From Rhodobiaceae bacterium (GTDB lineage: Bacteria > Pseudomonadota > Alphaproteobacteria > Parvibaculales > Parvibaculaceae): 64,000 nucleotides of DNA. Below the pieces are notes generated by a model, which worked only from the letters and a program-made list of their open reading frames with translations, did not search any database and was not told where the DNA came from. Shown here in pieces: positions 35,653-44,298 of the stretch. The stretch covers positions 124,001-188,000 of the forward strand of contig JAAWWE010000004.1 in the NCBI GenBank assembly GCA_021404525.1, given 5' to 3'. Each line of letters opens with the position of its first letter. Within the stretch, counting starts at the first letter, position 1. Made by a program: the position numbers and the translations under genes.

Positions 35653-36378
35653 ATGTCAGATACGTCAAACGACCCTATTATTCGCCTCGATGATCTTAAA
35701 CTCACACTGCCAAGCGCTGCCGGTGAAGTGAACATTTTGCGAGGGCTGTCTCTGGCCGTCAAAGAAGGTGAAGCGGTGGGGTTGGTCGGACCCTCCGGGT
35801 CGGGCAAAAGCACGCTTTTGATGGTGCTGGCGGGTCTAGAGAAGCAAACGAGCGGGACCGTGACTGTCGCGGGTCAGAATTTTGCGGGCATGAATGAAGA
35901 CGGCTTGGCCCTCTTTCGCCGCGACCATGTGGGGATTGTGTTTCAGTCATTCCATCTGGTGCCGACCATGACGGCGCTTGAAAATGTCGCCGTGCCCATG
36001 GAACTTGCGGGCCGAGCCGATGCGTTTCAGCGCGCGGAAGAAGAATTGGCCCATGTGGGTCTGTCACACCGGTTGACCCATTATCCCGGCCAGCTCTCAG
36101 GTGGTGAGCAGCAACGGGTGGCGCTGGCGCGCGCTGTTGCGGGTGATCCCAAAATTCTTCTGGCAGACGAGCCGACTGGCAATCTCGATGGCACAACAGG
36201 CGAACAGATCATTGAGCTCATGTTTGACCTGCACGAAAAACGTGGGACGACGCTGGTGCTCATCACCCATGACCCGGAGCTTGCAGAAGCGTGTGACCGG
36301 GTGGTGCGTCTGAAAGATGGCTTGATTGACTCCATCGAACCTGGTCGCCGGGCCAAGCAGACGGTTGCTGCTCAATGA
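35653..36378 (+). CDS. ybbA: ABC transporter ATPase, YbbA type
   Basis: 241 residues. Walker A GPSGSGKST, Q-loop FQSFHLVPTMTALENV, signature LSGGEQQRVALARA and Walker B ILLADEPTGNLD place it in the LolD/MacB/FtsE-like group that drives FtsX-type permeases. The stop overlaps the permease start (ATGA). Thought to act with TesA in lipid or toxic-ester handling; this is inference from context. Confidence 0.95.
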   Translation: MSDTSNDPIIRLDDLKLTLPSAAGEVNILRGLSLAVKEGEAVGLVGPSGSGKSTLLMVLAGLEKQTSGTVTVAGQNFAGMNEDGLALFRRDHVGIVFQSFHLVPTMTALENVAVPMELAGRADAFQRAEEELAHVGLSHRLTHYPGQLSGGEQQRVALARAVAGDPKILLADEPTGNLDGTTGEQIIELMFDLHEKRGTTLVLITHDPELAEACDRVVRLKDGLIDSIEPGRRAKQTVAAQ

Positions 36379-38945
36379 CTGGGTCTGCACGCATGGCAGG
36401 GTCTTCGTCAAAACCATCACTCTCTCTCGCTCTCACATTTGCCCGCCGTGAATTGCGCGGCGGTCTCAAGGGCTTTCGGGTCTTTCTTGCCTGTCTTACC
36501 CTTGGTGTGGCGGCGATTGCCGCTGTCGGGTCTGTTTCATCTGCGCTCGTGGAGGGACTGTCCGAAGAAGGGCAGACCATCCTTGGGGGGGATGTTGATT
36601 TCCGCCTGGTTCACCGGGAAGCAGGCGCTGAAGAGCTTGCTTTCATCAGCCAGAGCGCAACCATTTCCAAATCGACTGAGATGCGGGCGATGGCTGCTGC
36701 CCCCCGGACGGATGAGCGCACGCTCGTTGAATTGAAGGGTGTGGATAGCCTTTATCCGCTCTATGGGCGCGTTACGCTCACGCCAGAGATGGACCTTTCC
36801 GCGGCGCTGGAAGCGCGATCCGGTGTTTGGGGTACAGCTGTCGAGACCGCGCTTCTGGACCGTTTGAGCGCTGAAGTGGGCGACACGCTGGATGTGGGTG
36901 ATATTTCGGTTGAGATCCGCGCAGTGATTGACCGGGAGCCCGACCGTGTCGCAGGCGGTTTCGCTCTTGGACCGCGGCTTTTTCTGTCGGCTGAAGCCAT
37001 GGAAGCAACTGGTCTCATTCGTTTGGGATCACTCATCAATTATCACTACCGAGCGAAACTGCCGGAAGATCAGCGGCTCAATGCGGATGTTGCGGCCTGG
37101 GTCGCAGAGGTCAATGAACAGTTCCCCAATGTTGGGTGGCGGATCCAGGATCGCTCCGACAGCGCACCGGGTGTGCGGCGCTTTGTCGAGCGGGTGGCTC
37201 TCTTCCTGACATTGGTTGGGCTTACCGCGCTTGTCGTTGGTGGTGTTGGTGTTGGGAATGCGGTGACATCCTATCTCGACACGAAACGCGATGTGATCGC
37301 CACGTTCAAATGTATCGGGGCGCCTGGCGGCTTTATTTTCAATGTGTACCTCATCCAGGTGATGGTGCTGGCGCTTGTGGGTGTTGCGATCGGCCTGGTT
37401 GTTGGCGGGGTAACGCCGTTCCTTGTGCAATGGGCCATTGAAGACATGTTGCCCATTCCCGCACGGTTTGCGCTCTATATGTCGCCGCTGGTTTTAGCCG
37501 GTGCCTATGGCATTTTGGCAGCGCTTGCCTTTGCAGTGTGGCCATTGGCTCGGGCGCGTGAAATTCCGGCGACGGGTCTCTTTCGGGATATTGTGGCGCC
37601 CTCGCGCGCCTGGCCGCGCCCGGCTTATGTGATTGTCATGGCGGCGGCCCTGCTGGCGTTGGCGGGGCTTGCGATTGGTTTGGCCGACCGGCCCGACTTT
37701 GCAGCCTGGTTCATCGTTGGCGCTGTGGCGAGCTTTGTGGGTCTGCGCCTGACGGCGGTGGGTCTTATGGCACTCGCGCGCCGGGCGCCACGGTTCCGCA
37801 ATCCGGAGCTTCGTCTGGCGCTCTCTAACCTCTATCGTCCGGGCTCGGCGACAGCGAGTGTGGTTCTCTCATTGGGGCTGGGTCTTACGCTGCTTGTCAC
37901 CATCTCCCTTATTGATGGGAACATTGCCGATCAAATCAACGGTGAACTGCCGGAGCGGGCACCATCCTTCTTCTTCGTCGACATTGGTCCTGATCAGGTT
38001 GAGCAATTCGAAGAGATTGTGACCGGCACGGAGGGTGTTCGGGCGTTGAACCGTGTGCCCATGCTGCGTGGCCGGATCGTTTCTGTTCAGGGCGTTGCGG
38101 CAGAGGATGTGGTTGCCGCGCCGGATGTGGCCTGGATGCTTCAGGGCGACCGGGGCATAACCTATTCGCAGGACCTGCCGGGTGGCTCTGAGCTTATTCA
38201 GGGCGAGTGGTGGGCTCCTGATTATGCGGGCCCGCCGCTCATCTCCATCACGGAGGAGATGTCGCAAGGCTTCGGCATCGGCATTGGAGATGAAATTACC
38301 GTCAACGTGCTCGGCCGGAACCTCACCGCAACGGTTGCCAATACTCGCGAGATCGACTGGGGCAATGTGGGCATCAACTTTATCTTTGTCTTCTCTCCAT
38401 CGGCGCTCGCAGCTGCGCCGCATACTCATCTGGCGACACTTGCAATGGATGAGGCTGGGGAAGTTGCCCTCCAGCGTGAGGTCTCAAAAGCGTTCCCCAA
38501 CATCACGATTGTGCGGGTGAAGGAAGCGCTCGAAGCGGTCAACAAACTCTTGGAAGATTTTGCCATGGCGGTGCGGGCAACATCGATCGTGACGCTTGCG
38601 TCGGGCATAATGGTGCTTGCGGGCGCCATGGCGGCAGGCCACCGGCGACGTGTCTATGACGCGGTGGTACTCAAGGTTCTGGGTGCAACACGTGGCAAGG
38701 TGCTGAAAGCCTATATCTGGGAATATGCGCTTCTGGGCATCGGGACTGCGACGGTTGCGGCCGCAGTCGGCTCCATTGCTGCCTGGCTGGTTGTGACCCA
38801 AGTGATGCAGGCGCCGTGGGCGTTCCTGCCGGTGACGCTTGCTGTCACGATTACTGGGGCCGCTGTCATCACTGTGGGGCTTGGGTTGCTCGGTACCTGG
38901 AATGCGCTCTCTGCGAAGGCAGCGCCTGTCTTAAGGTCGCAATAA
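36375..38945 (+). CDS. ybbP: FtsX-like ABC permease, YbbP type
   Basis: 856 residues. An N-terminal helix (FRVFLACLTLGVAAIAAVGS) and a periplasmic domain (about 65-270) are followed by the first FtsX triplet with FATFK-CIGAPGG-type coupling sequence, more helices to about residue 500, a second periplasmic domain, and the terminal FtsX triplet (VYDAVVLKVLGATRGKVLKAYIWEYALLG). This duplicated layout is typical of YbbP. Coupled to ybbA. Confidence 0.93.
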   Translation: MTGSARMAGSSSKPSLSLALTFARRELRGGLKGFRVFLACLTLGVAAIAAVGSVSSALVEGLSEEGQTILGGDVDFRLVHREAGAEELAFISQSATISKSTEMRAMAAAPRTDERTLVELKGVDSLYPLYGRVTLTPEMDLSAALEARSGVWGTAVETALLDRLSAEVGDTLDVGDISVEIRAVIDREPDRVAGGFALGPRLFLSAEAMEATGLIRLGSLINYHYRAKLPEDQRLNADVAAWVAEVNEQFPNVGWRIQDRSDSAPGVRRFVERVALFLTLVGLTALVVGGVGVGNAVTSYLDTKRDVIATFKCIGAPGGFIFNVYLIQVMVLALVGVAIGLVVGGVTPFLVQWAIEDMLPIPARFALYMSPLVLAGAYGILAALAFAVWPLARAREIPATGLFRDIVAPSRAWPRPAYVIVMAAALLALAGLAIGLADRPDFAAWFIVGAVASFVGLRLTAVGLMALARRAPRFRNPELRLALSNLYRPGSATASVVLSLGLGLTLLVTISLIDGNIADQINGELPERAPSFFFVDIGPDQVEQFEEIVTGTEGVRALNRVPMLRGRIVSVQGVAAEDVVAAPDVAWMLQGDRGITYSQDLPGGSELIQGEWWAPDYAGPPLISITEEMSQGFGIGIGDEITVNVLGRNLTATVANTREIDWGNVGINFIFVFSPSALAAAPHTHLATLAMDEAGEVALQREVSKAFPNITIVRVKEALEAVNKLLEDFAMAVRATSIVTLASGIMVLAGAMAAGHRRRVYDAVVLKVLGATRGKVLKAYIWEYALLGIGTATVAAAVGSIAAWLVVTQVMQAPWAFLPVTLAVTITGAAVITVGLGLLGTWNALSAKAAPVLRSQ

Positions 38946-38948
38946 TCT

Positions 38949-38990
38949 CGGGTCTCAATAACCCGGGCAATTTTAAGGATTAAGTCCTTA
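38949..38990. other. Small hairpins between ybbP and the BI-1 gene
   Basis: cgggt / acccg around 38949-38965 followed by caatttt is a weak terminator candidate for ybbP. taagga (38974-38979) / tcctta (38985-38990) is a second small inverted repeat, possibly in the promoter of the downstream gene. Confidence 0.35.
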
Positions 38991-39099
38991 TTATTGTTAA
39001 GGTTTGGTCACCTGCGAGGGTGCCGGTTCTGCTTGAAATCGGTGCCCAAACTCCCCATATTCGTTGTCAGAGTTTTCGATCAAAAGGATCATTGGAACG

Positions 39100-39846
39100 A
39101 TGGCTGAATTTGACCAACAACGTATGGGCGCGGGCACCGCTGCACGCGCTGCGGACCTGGACGAGGGTCTGCGCACATATATGTTGCGCGTCTATAACTA
39201 CATGGCGCTTGGCGTTGCCTTCACGGCAGGTGTGACCCTGTTTATGGGCGCAAACCCTGAACTGATGGCTGCGGTGGCGCTTGGACCTATGAAATGGGTT
39301 CTGTTTGCAGGCGTGTTGGGCCTTGGCTGGTTCGCACCGAAGCTGATCTTCTCAAACGCCGGGTCAACAACCATGGCCCATGTTTGTTACTGGGCCTATG
39401 CGGGCATGTGGGGTCTGTTGATCTCGCCCATGATCTACGCATTCATGAACATTCCGAACGGCCCTGGCATGATTGCGCAGGCCTTCCTGATCACGTCGGT
39501 TATGTTCGGGGCAACAAGCCTCTATGGCTACACCACGAAGCGAGACCTCTCAGCCTTTGGCCGGTTCTTCTTCATGGCGTCTGTTGGCCTGATCGTCGCG
39601 ATGCTCGCAAACGCTTTCATTTTCCAGAGCATTGGTTTCAGCTTTGTGATCTCAGCCATTGTGGTTCTGCTGTTTGCAGCGGTAACCGCCTATGAGACGC
39701 AGATGGTGAAAGACATTTATAGCGGCGGTGACACAGGTGTTGTTACCAATCAGAAAGCTATCTTCGGCGCATTCGCGCTCTATGGCAGCTTCATCGTGAT
39801 GTTCATTCACATCCTGAACCTGCTCGGCATCATGCGCTCAGAGTAG
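39100..39846 (+). CDS. Bax inhibitor-1 / YccA family membrane protein
   Basis: 248 residues, seven hydrophobic segments. RTYMLRVYNYMALGVAFTAGVTLFM opens the BI-1 domain; FGATSLYGYTTKRDLSAFGRFFFM and TAYETQMVKDIY are conserved, including acidic residues tied to calcium leak in this family. YccA relatives modulate FtsH. The ATG at 39100 fits the family; an ATG at 39064 in the same frame has weaker support. Confidence 0.93.
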   Translation: MAEFDQQRMGAGTAARAADLDEGLRTYMLRVYNYMALGVAFTAGVTLFMGANPELMAAVALGPMKWVLFAGVLGLGWFAPKLIFSNAGSTTMAHVCYWAYAGMWGLLISPMIYAFMNIPNGPGMIAQAFLITSVMFGATSLYGYTTKRDLSAFGRFFFMASVGLIVAMLANAFIFQSIGFSFVISAIVVLLFAAVTAYETQMVKDIYSGGDTGVVTNQKAIFGAFALYGSFIVMFIHILNLLGIMRSE

Positions 39847-39871
39847 TTCTCTGGAGCATTCGAATAGGGAG

Positions 39872-39900
39872 ACCCCGGGCCTTTGAGGTGCCGGGGTTTT
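39872..39900 (+). terminator. Rho-independent terminator of the BI-1 gene
   Basis: accccgg / ccggggt stem followed by TTTTCTTTT, 26 bases after the stop. It ends 26 bases before the convergent DUF2794 gene's stop. Confidence 0.9.
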
Positions 39901-39925
39901 CTTTTGCTTGATCCCGTGTGAGAGG

Positions 39926-40321
39926 TCAGTCGACGAGGCGGAGCTTCTTTTTGTCCAGAACGCGAATAACCGTCGCCAGGTCATGGCCACGCTTCAGGAT
40001 GGCGCCGGTTGCCGCGATTACCTGATAGGCGCCCTGCTTGCGGGCGAGCTTTGGGTGTTTCTCAATCCGGTAGAGAGGGATCTCGCTGGAGCGTCTGAAG
40101 ATCGAGAAGACGGCTTTATCTCTGAGGCCATCAATGGCGTAGTCCCGCCAATCGCCTGCGGCGACTTTGCGTCCATAGAGATTGAGGATCACGTCAAGCT
40201 CCCGGCGGTGCCATGAAACCTCCGTCTGAGGCGTCGTGCGGCCTGCCTGATAGCCATTGCCAACGATCACAAGGCTCGCGCCCTGGCGGTTGGGTTTCAG
40301 ACTTGTCGGTGATCGATCCAT
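39926..40321 (-). CDS. DUF2794 family protein
   Basis: 131 residues. The core, SWHRRELDVILNLYGRKVAAGDWRDYAID followed by AVFSIFRRSSEIPLYRIEKHPKLARKQGAY, is the alphaproteobacterial DUF2794 signature. The N-terminal 35 residues are variable. Start ATG 40321 has only weak ribosome-site support. Function unknown. Confidence 0.9.
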   Translation of the reverse strand: MDRSPTSLKPNRQGASLVIVGNGYQAGRTTPQTEVSWHRRELDVILNLYGRKVAAGDWRDYAIDGLRDKAVFSIFRRSSEIPLYRIEKHPKLARKQGAYQVIAATGAILKRGHDLATVIRVLDKKKLRLVD

Positions 40322-40759
40322 CGCCCAAATGATCGCGCGGGTGGCTGCGGAAAACAAGGAATTCTGCGGCTTTGCGATGAATGTGTTGCGCAGAAATCAC
40401 AATCTTGCCTTTTTTCAGCCGCGGACCGGACACATGGCGCTCCTATCTTTCAATTGTTGCCTTACAGGCCCGGTCTCGAAAGTCTCCGGTTCTTTCAGCC
40501 CCCCAGCCCCACCGGATCATTCGGGGTCGGGCCACTTAGATCTCCTCGATTATTCCCCTGCTTGTTTTGGGAAGATGTGAGGCAACAGACTGAAGGGTGG
40601 TGCTTCCTCTGACATTCAGAAGCGGCTCACCCTTTTTTCTTGCGTGTTTTTTTGTGCGCACTTTCCTGTCGCACAAGTCTGCAACTTTTGGTTCGAAAGA
40701 ACTTCCGTTTCTCGTCTGCTACACTCCCCGCAAACGACATAAAAACAGGGGAGAAGAGA
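40322..40759. other. Long intergenic region with no convincing gene
   Basis: About 440 bases. It contains a minus-strand ORF (40194-40433) with a strong AGGAG site that runs out of frame into the DUF2794 gene, a copy of a dispersed repeat (40675-40698), and the GGGGAGAAGA ribosome site of the SDR. No other coding or RNA signal was recognised. Confidence 0.5.
40675..40698. repeat. Half-copy of the nested hairpin element
   Basis: Twenty-four bases that match 26440-26463 with one mismatch. The outer left arm of the full element is missing here, so it cannot form the complete hairpin. It lies about 60 bases upstream of the SDR start. Confidence 0.65.
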
Positions 40760-41482
40760 ATGCGTCTGCAGGACAGGGTGGCGATTGTCACGGGAGCAGC
40801 AAGTGGGATCGGCCGCGCATCGGCGGAAATGTTTGCGGCTGAGGGAGCAAAGGTTCTGGCGGTCGACCTGGAGCCGTTTTCACTGGAGCATGAGAATATT
40901 GACACGCTTGCGCAGGATGTGAGCGCTGAGAGCGCGACAACTGCGATAATTGGTGGTGCCATCGAGCGCTTTGGGAAGCTCGATATCCTGATGAACAATG
41001 CAGGGATCGGCGCGGGCGCTCCGGTTGAGGAGTTTCCGGATGATCTTTGGGACAAGTGTCTCGCAGTCAATCTCACCCCTCACTTTAAACTCTCCAAGGC
41101 AGCGATCCCGCATTTGAAAGAGAGCAAAGCCGGGCGGATCATCAATGTGGCGTCTGTGATGGCAGATGGCACGGACTATGGACTGGCGGCTTACAGTGCG
41201 GCGAAAGCTGGGGTCGCAGGTCTCACCCGCAATCTGGCCCTTGAGCTTGGTCGCTATGGCATTACAGCGAACTACATTCTTCCTGGCGCTATTCGCACGG
41301 GCATGACAGTCAATTTCAAAGACCCGAAGATTGCGGAGGTCTGGGCCAAGAAATCGCCGCTCAAGCGGTTGGGGGAACCGGTTGATCTGGCGCGGGGCGC
41401 CTTGTTCCTCGCTTCAGACGATGGCGGCTTTGTTACCGGTCACGGGCTTAATGTTGATGGTGGCTTGATGCTCCGGGTGTAG
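40760..41482 (+). CDS. Short-chain dehydrogenase/reductase
   Basis: 240 residues. TGAASGIG cofactor motif, NNAGIG, Ser in INVASVMAD, active site YSAAK, and the C-terminal G-H-G-L-N-V-D-G-G-L usual in classical SDRs. NAD or NADP use is not certain: an Asp (VDLEP) after beta2 favours NAD. The ATG at 40760 has GGGGAGAAGA upstream. Followed after 33 bases by a second SDR. Confidence 0.9.
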   Translation: MRLQDRVAIVTGAASGIGRASAEMFAAEGAKVLAVDLEPFSLEHENIDTLAQDVSAESATTAIIGGAIERFGKLDILMNNAGIGAGAPVEEFPDDLWDKCLAVNLTPHFKLSKAAIPHLKESKAGRIINVASVMADGTDYGLAAYSAAKAGVAGLTRNLALELGRYGITANYILPGAIRTGMTVNFKDPKIAEVWAKKSPLKRLGEPVDLARGALFLASDDGGFVTGHGLNVDGGLMLRV

Positions 41483-41515
41483 TGCCCCACCTTTAGTCCA
41501 GCGATGGGAGAGAGC

Positions 41516-42334
41516 ATGCAGGACATTTCGGGCAAGAATGCAGTGATTACAGGTGGGGGTGACGGTATTGGTCGGGCGCTTGCGCTTGAGTTGGCGAAAG
41601 CAGGCGCGAATGTTGCGGTCACGGACATTCGGGGCGACGCTGCGGAGGCGGTCGCGGACGAAGCCGCCGCTCTTGGCGTCAAATCCGTCGGCTTGGCCTG
41701 CGATGTCACAGACGAAGCTTCCATTCAGGAAATGGCGGCAAAGGCTGTGGCAGAGCTGGGGCCCATACAGATTGTTTGGGCCAACGCGGGTCTTGGTATT
41801 GGACAGGGCTTCACCACCGCCAGGCGCGAGAATTTGCGCTGGATGTATCAGGTGAATGTGGATGGGGTCATTGATGCCGTTCGGGCGTTCTCTGACAGTC
41901 TGAAGGAGCAGGACGGGTTCCGCGCGATCGGCGTTACGGCCTCGATGGCGAGCCTCACCCACCCGGATGCGGGAACACCTTCATACTCAGCCTCCAAATA
42001 TGCGGTGATGGGGATTGCCGAAGGGCTTCGCACGGAACTCGCTCCCGACGGCATCGGTGTGACGGTTCTATGTCCGGGCCTTGTAAATACCCGTATCTGG
42101 GATGGCGCGCGGGCGCGGCCTGAGAAATTTGGTGGGCCGCGTCATGCCCCTGAGGAAGCGGGCGCGCACTGGCGTGAGGCGGGGATGTCCGTCGATGAGG
42201 TTGGTCGCTGGGGCGTTGAGGCCCTTCGAGGCGAGCAGTTTTTTGCCGTGATGCCGAACAATGAGGACAGTCGGGACGCGGTGGCCGCCCGGCAGGCGGA
42301 AATCCTGGCAGGCATTCGCTACCCGACGGGCTGA
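41516..42334 (+). CDS. Short-chain dehydrogenase/reductase
   Basis: 272 residues. TGGGDGIG, ANAGLG, VTASMAS, and YSASK in PSYSASKYAVMGIAEGL. The tail with FFAVMPNNEDSRDAV resembles SDRs paired with CoA or xenobiotic pathways, but no substrate can be assigned. The ATG at 41516 is preferred to 41504 for the GGGAGAG just before it. Likely co-transcribed with the preceding SDR. Confidence 0.9.
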   Translation: MQDISGKNAVITGGGDGIGRALALELAKAGANVAVTDIRGDAAEAVADEAAALGVKSVGLACDVTDEASIQEMAAKAVAELGPIQIVWANAGLGIGQGFTTARRENLRWMYQVNVDGVIDAVRAFSDSLKEQDGFRAIGVTASMASLTHPDAGTPSYSASKYAVMGIAEGLRTELAPDGIGVTVLCPGLVNTRIWDGARARPEKFGGPRHAPEEAGAHWREAGMSVDEVGRWGVEALRGEQFFAVMPNNEDSRDAVAARQAEILAGIRYPTG

Positions 42335-42465
42335 GGCTAATTGGGGGCTTCCCCTAAGCCACTGGCCTGTTTACGAAAATGACCGATTGTTCACGTGGTG
42401 CCCCCTTGTCGTCGCGCCCGTCGCAATGGCATAAGAAAGGGGGGCAAGATGGGCATTGTTTTGTC

Positions 42466-42510
42466 GCGTTTTCGGACGGTGAGACCTAGATCCACTTAAC
42501 CTGGAAACGC
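42466..42510. repeat. Rhizobial-type intergenic palindrome, copy c
   Basis: Arms gcgttttc (42466-42473) and ggaaacgc (42503-42510) match at 7 of 8 positions. Starts with gcgttttcggacgg as in copy b at 32234; the core has diverged. It lies between the SDR and the gld-type operon. Confidence 0.55.
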
Positions 42511-42591
42511 TGAAGATCCATCTGATCGGGAGATAAAGTCATTACGGCAAACGACCAGAGTTCATCCACCAGCGGCGGGTCTGCGGCAGCG

Positions 42592-43563
42592 ATGATCGAA
42601 ATTGATGGGCTTGTGAAGAAGTTCGGTCCGTTCACAGCGGTGGACGGGATCAGCTTTTCAGTGGCGCGGGGCGAAGTCCTAGGGTTTCTTGGACCCAATG
42701 GGGCTGGCAAATCCACAACGATGAAGATGGTGACGGGTTTTCTCGCACCGACCGCCGGGCATATCAGTGTTTGTGGCCACGAAGTGGGGCCGGACACGCT
42801 GGCCGCGCAGCGTATGATCGGCTATCTGCCAGAAGGGGCGCCTGCCTACGCAGATATGACGCCGCTGCAGTTCCTGCGTTTCATTGCAGATATCAGAGGT
42901 CTTAAAGGTCCTGCTGCCACGGCTGCCATCGCGCGTGCGGTTGACCGCACGGAGATTTCCGGTGTGATGGAGCAGCCGATCGAAACCCTCTCCAAAGGCT
43001 TTCGTCGCCGTGTGGGGCTTGCGCAGTCCATTCTGCATGACCCGCCGGTGCTCATCATGGATGAGCCGACAGATGGTCTGGACCCCAATCAGAAATTTGC
43101 TGTGCGGAAACTCATCGCAGAGATGGCACCGACCAAAGCCATCATTATTTCGACGCATATTCTCGAAGAGGTGGATGCAATCTGCAGCCGGGCGCTCATT
43201 ATTGACCGCGGGCAGATCGTGGCAGATGGAACGCCTGCGGCGCTGACCGCACGGTCGCGCTACCATAATGCGGTGACGCTCACGCTTGATGCGGGCGACG
43301 CAGATGCGGCGCGGGAAGCGCTCGCCGCTGTGGAGGGTGTTGCGTCTATCGAGGAAGATGCCCGCGGGGCAGACCATTCCTTCACGCTGTTTGCCGCAAG
43401 CGCGGATGAGGCGGATACGAGTCTCGTTGACCGTGTAGGCAATCTGGCCCGGGAGAAATCCTGGAATGTCCGGACGCTTTATGGGGAGCCAGGCCGTCTG
43501 GATGAGGTGTTCCGGTCATTGACGCGCCCAGATACAGAACAGGCGACGGGGGATGCGGCATGA
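42592..43563 (+). CDS. gldA: ABC transporter ATPase, GldA-like
   Basis: 323 residues from the ATG. Walker A GPNGAGKST, signature region LSKGFRRRVGLAQSI, Walker B VLIMDEPTDGLDP, H-loop STH. A C-terminal extension (about 220-323) is typical of the Gld/NatA branch. It pairs with GldF-like permease, GldG-like and DUF4340 genes. An ATT at 42541 with GGGAGA seven bases upstream could be the real start, adding 17 Ser/Ala-rich residues. Confidence 0.92.
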   Translation: MIEIDGLVKKFGPFTAVDGISFSVARGEVLGFLGPNGAGKSTTMKMVTGFLAPTAGHISVCGHEVGPDTLAAQRMIGYLPEGAPAYADMTPLQFLRFIADIRGLKGPAATAAIARAVDRTEISGVMEQPIETLSKGFRRRVGLAQSILHDPPVLIMDEPTDGLDPNQKFAVRKLIAEMAPTKAIIISTHILEEVDAICSRALIIDRGQIVADGTPAALTARSRYHNAVTLTLDAGDADAAREALAAVEGVASIEEDARGADHSFTLFAASADEADTSLVDRVGNLAREKSWNVRTLYGEPGRLDEVFRSLTRPDTEQATGDAA

Positions 43564-44294
43564 GAGAGACCCTTGCGATCTTCAAGCGGGAGTTGGCGGG
43601 CTATTTCGCTACGCCGCTCGCCTTTGTCTTTATGATTATTTTTCTCTTCTGTGTTGGCGGCTTCACCTTCTATCTCGGCGGCCACTTTGAAGCGGGTCAG
43701 GCAGACCTGAAGGGCTTCTTCCAGTTTCATCCCTGGCTTTATCTTTTCCTGATCCCGGCCATCGCCATGCGCCTTTGGGCGGAAGAGCGCCGGGTTGGTA
43801 CGATTGAGCTTCTCCTGTCTTTGCCGATCCCGCTCTGGTCAGCGGTGCTTGGCAAATTCCTTGCGGCCTGGGTGTTTGCGGGCATTTCATTGTCGCTTAC
43901 TTTCCCTATGTGGCTGACGGTCTCCTATCTTGGAGACCCTGACCATGGGGTGATCCTGGCAGGCTATGTGGGCTCCTTCCTGATGGCGGGTGGTTACCTT
44001 GCTATCGGGTCGTGCATTTCCGCTACAACACGCAACCAGGTGATCGCCTTTGTGGTGAGTGTGGTTGTCTGCTTCCTGTTTACCGTTTCTGGGCTTCCCA
44101 TTGTGACCGATTTCGTGTCCGTCTGGGCACCGCAGGCGGTGCTGACAACGATCGCCTCGTTCAGTTTCCTCACGCACTTCGAAGCGATTGTCGAAGGCGT
44201 GATTGATCTCCGAGACATTATCTATTTCATCACCCTGATTGGTGTGTGGCTTGTCGCCTGCGGCATTGTTGTTGACATGAAGAAGGCGGGATAA
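43560..44294 (+). CDS. gldF: ABC-2 type permease, GldF-like
   Basis: 244 residues, six hydrophobic segments. FKRELAGYFATPLAFVFMIIFLFCVGGFTFYLGG is the conserved first helix of the family, and AEERRVGTIELLLSLPIPLWSAVLGKF the conserved coupling loop. It forms the channel for the GldA-like ATPase. Starts in the ATGA overlap with gldA. Confidence 0.92.
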   Translation: MRETLAIFKRELAGYFATPLAFVFMIIFLFCVGGFTFYLGGHFEAGQADLKGFFQFHPWLYLFLIPAIAMRLWAEERRVGTIELLLSLPIPLWSAVLGKFLAAWVFAGISLSLTFPMWLTVSYLGDPDHGVILAGYVGSFLMAGGYLAIGSCISATTRNQVIAFVVSVVVCFLFTVSGLPIVTDFVSVWAPQAVLTTIASFSFLTHFEAIVEGVIDLRDIIYFITLIGVWLVACGIVVDMKKAG

Positions 44295-44298
44295 GTCC

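Noticed and set aside
40257..40580. 107-codon plus-strand ORF in the gap before the SDR
   Set aside because: No ribosome site, no recognisable motif, and it partly mirrors the DUF2794 N-terminus.
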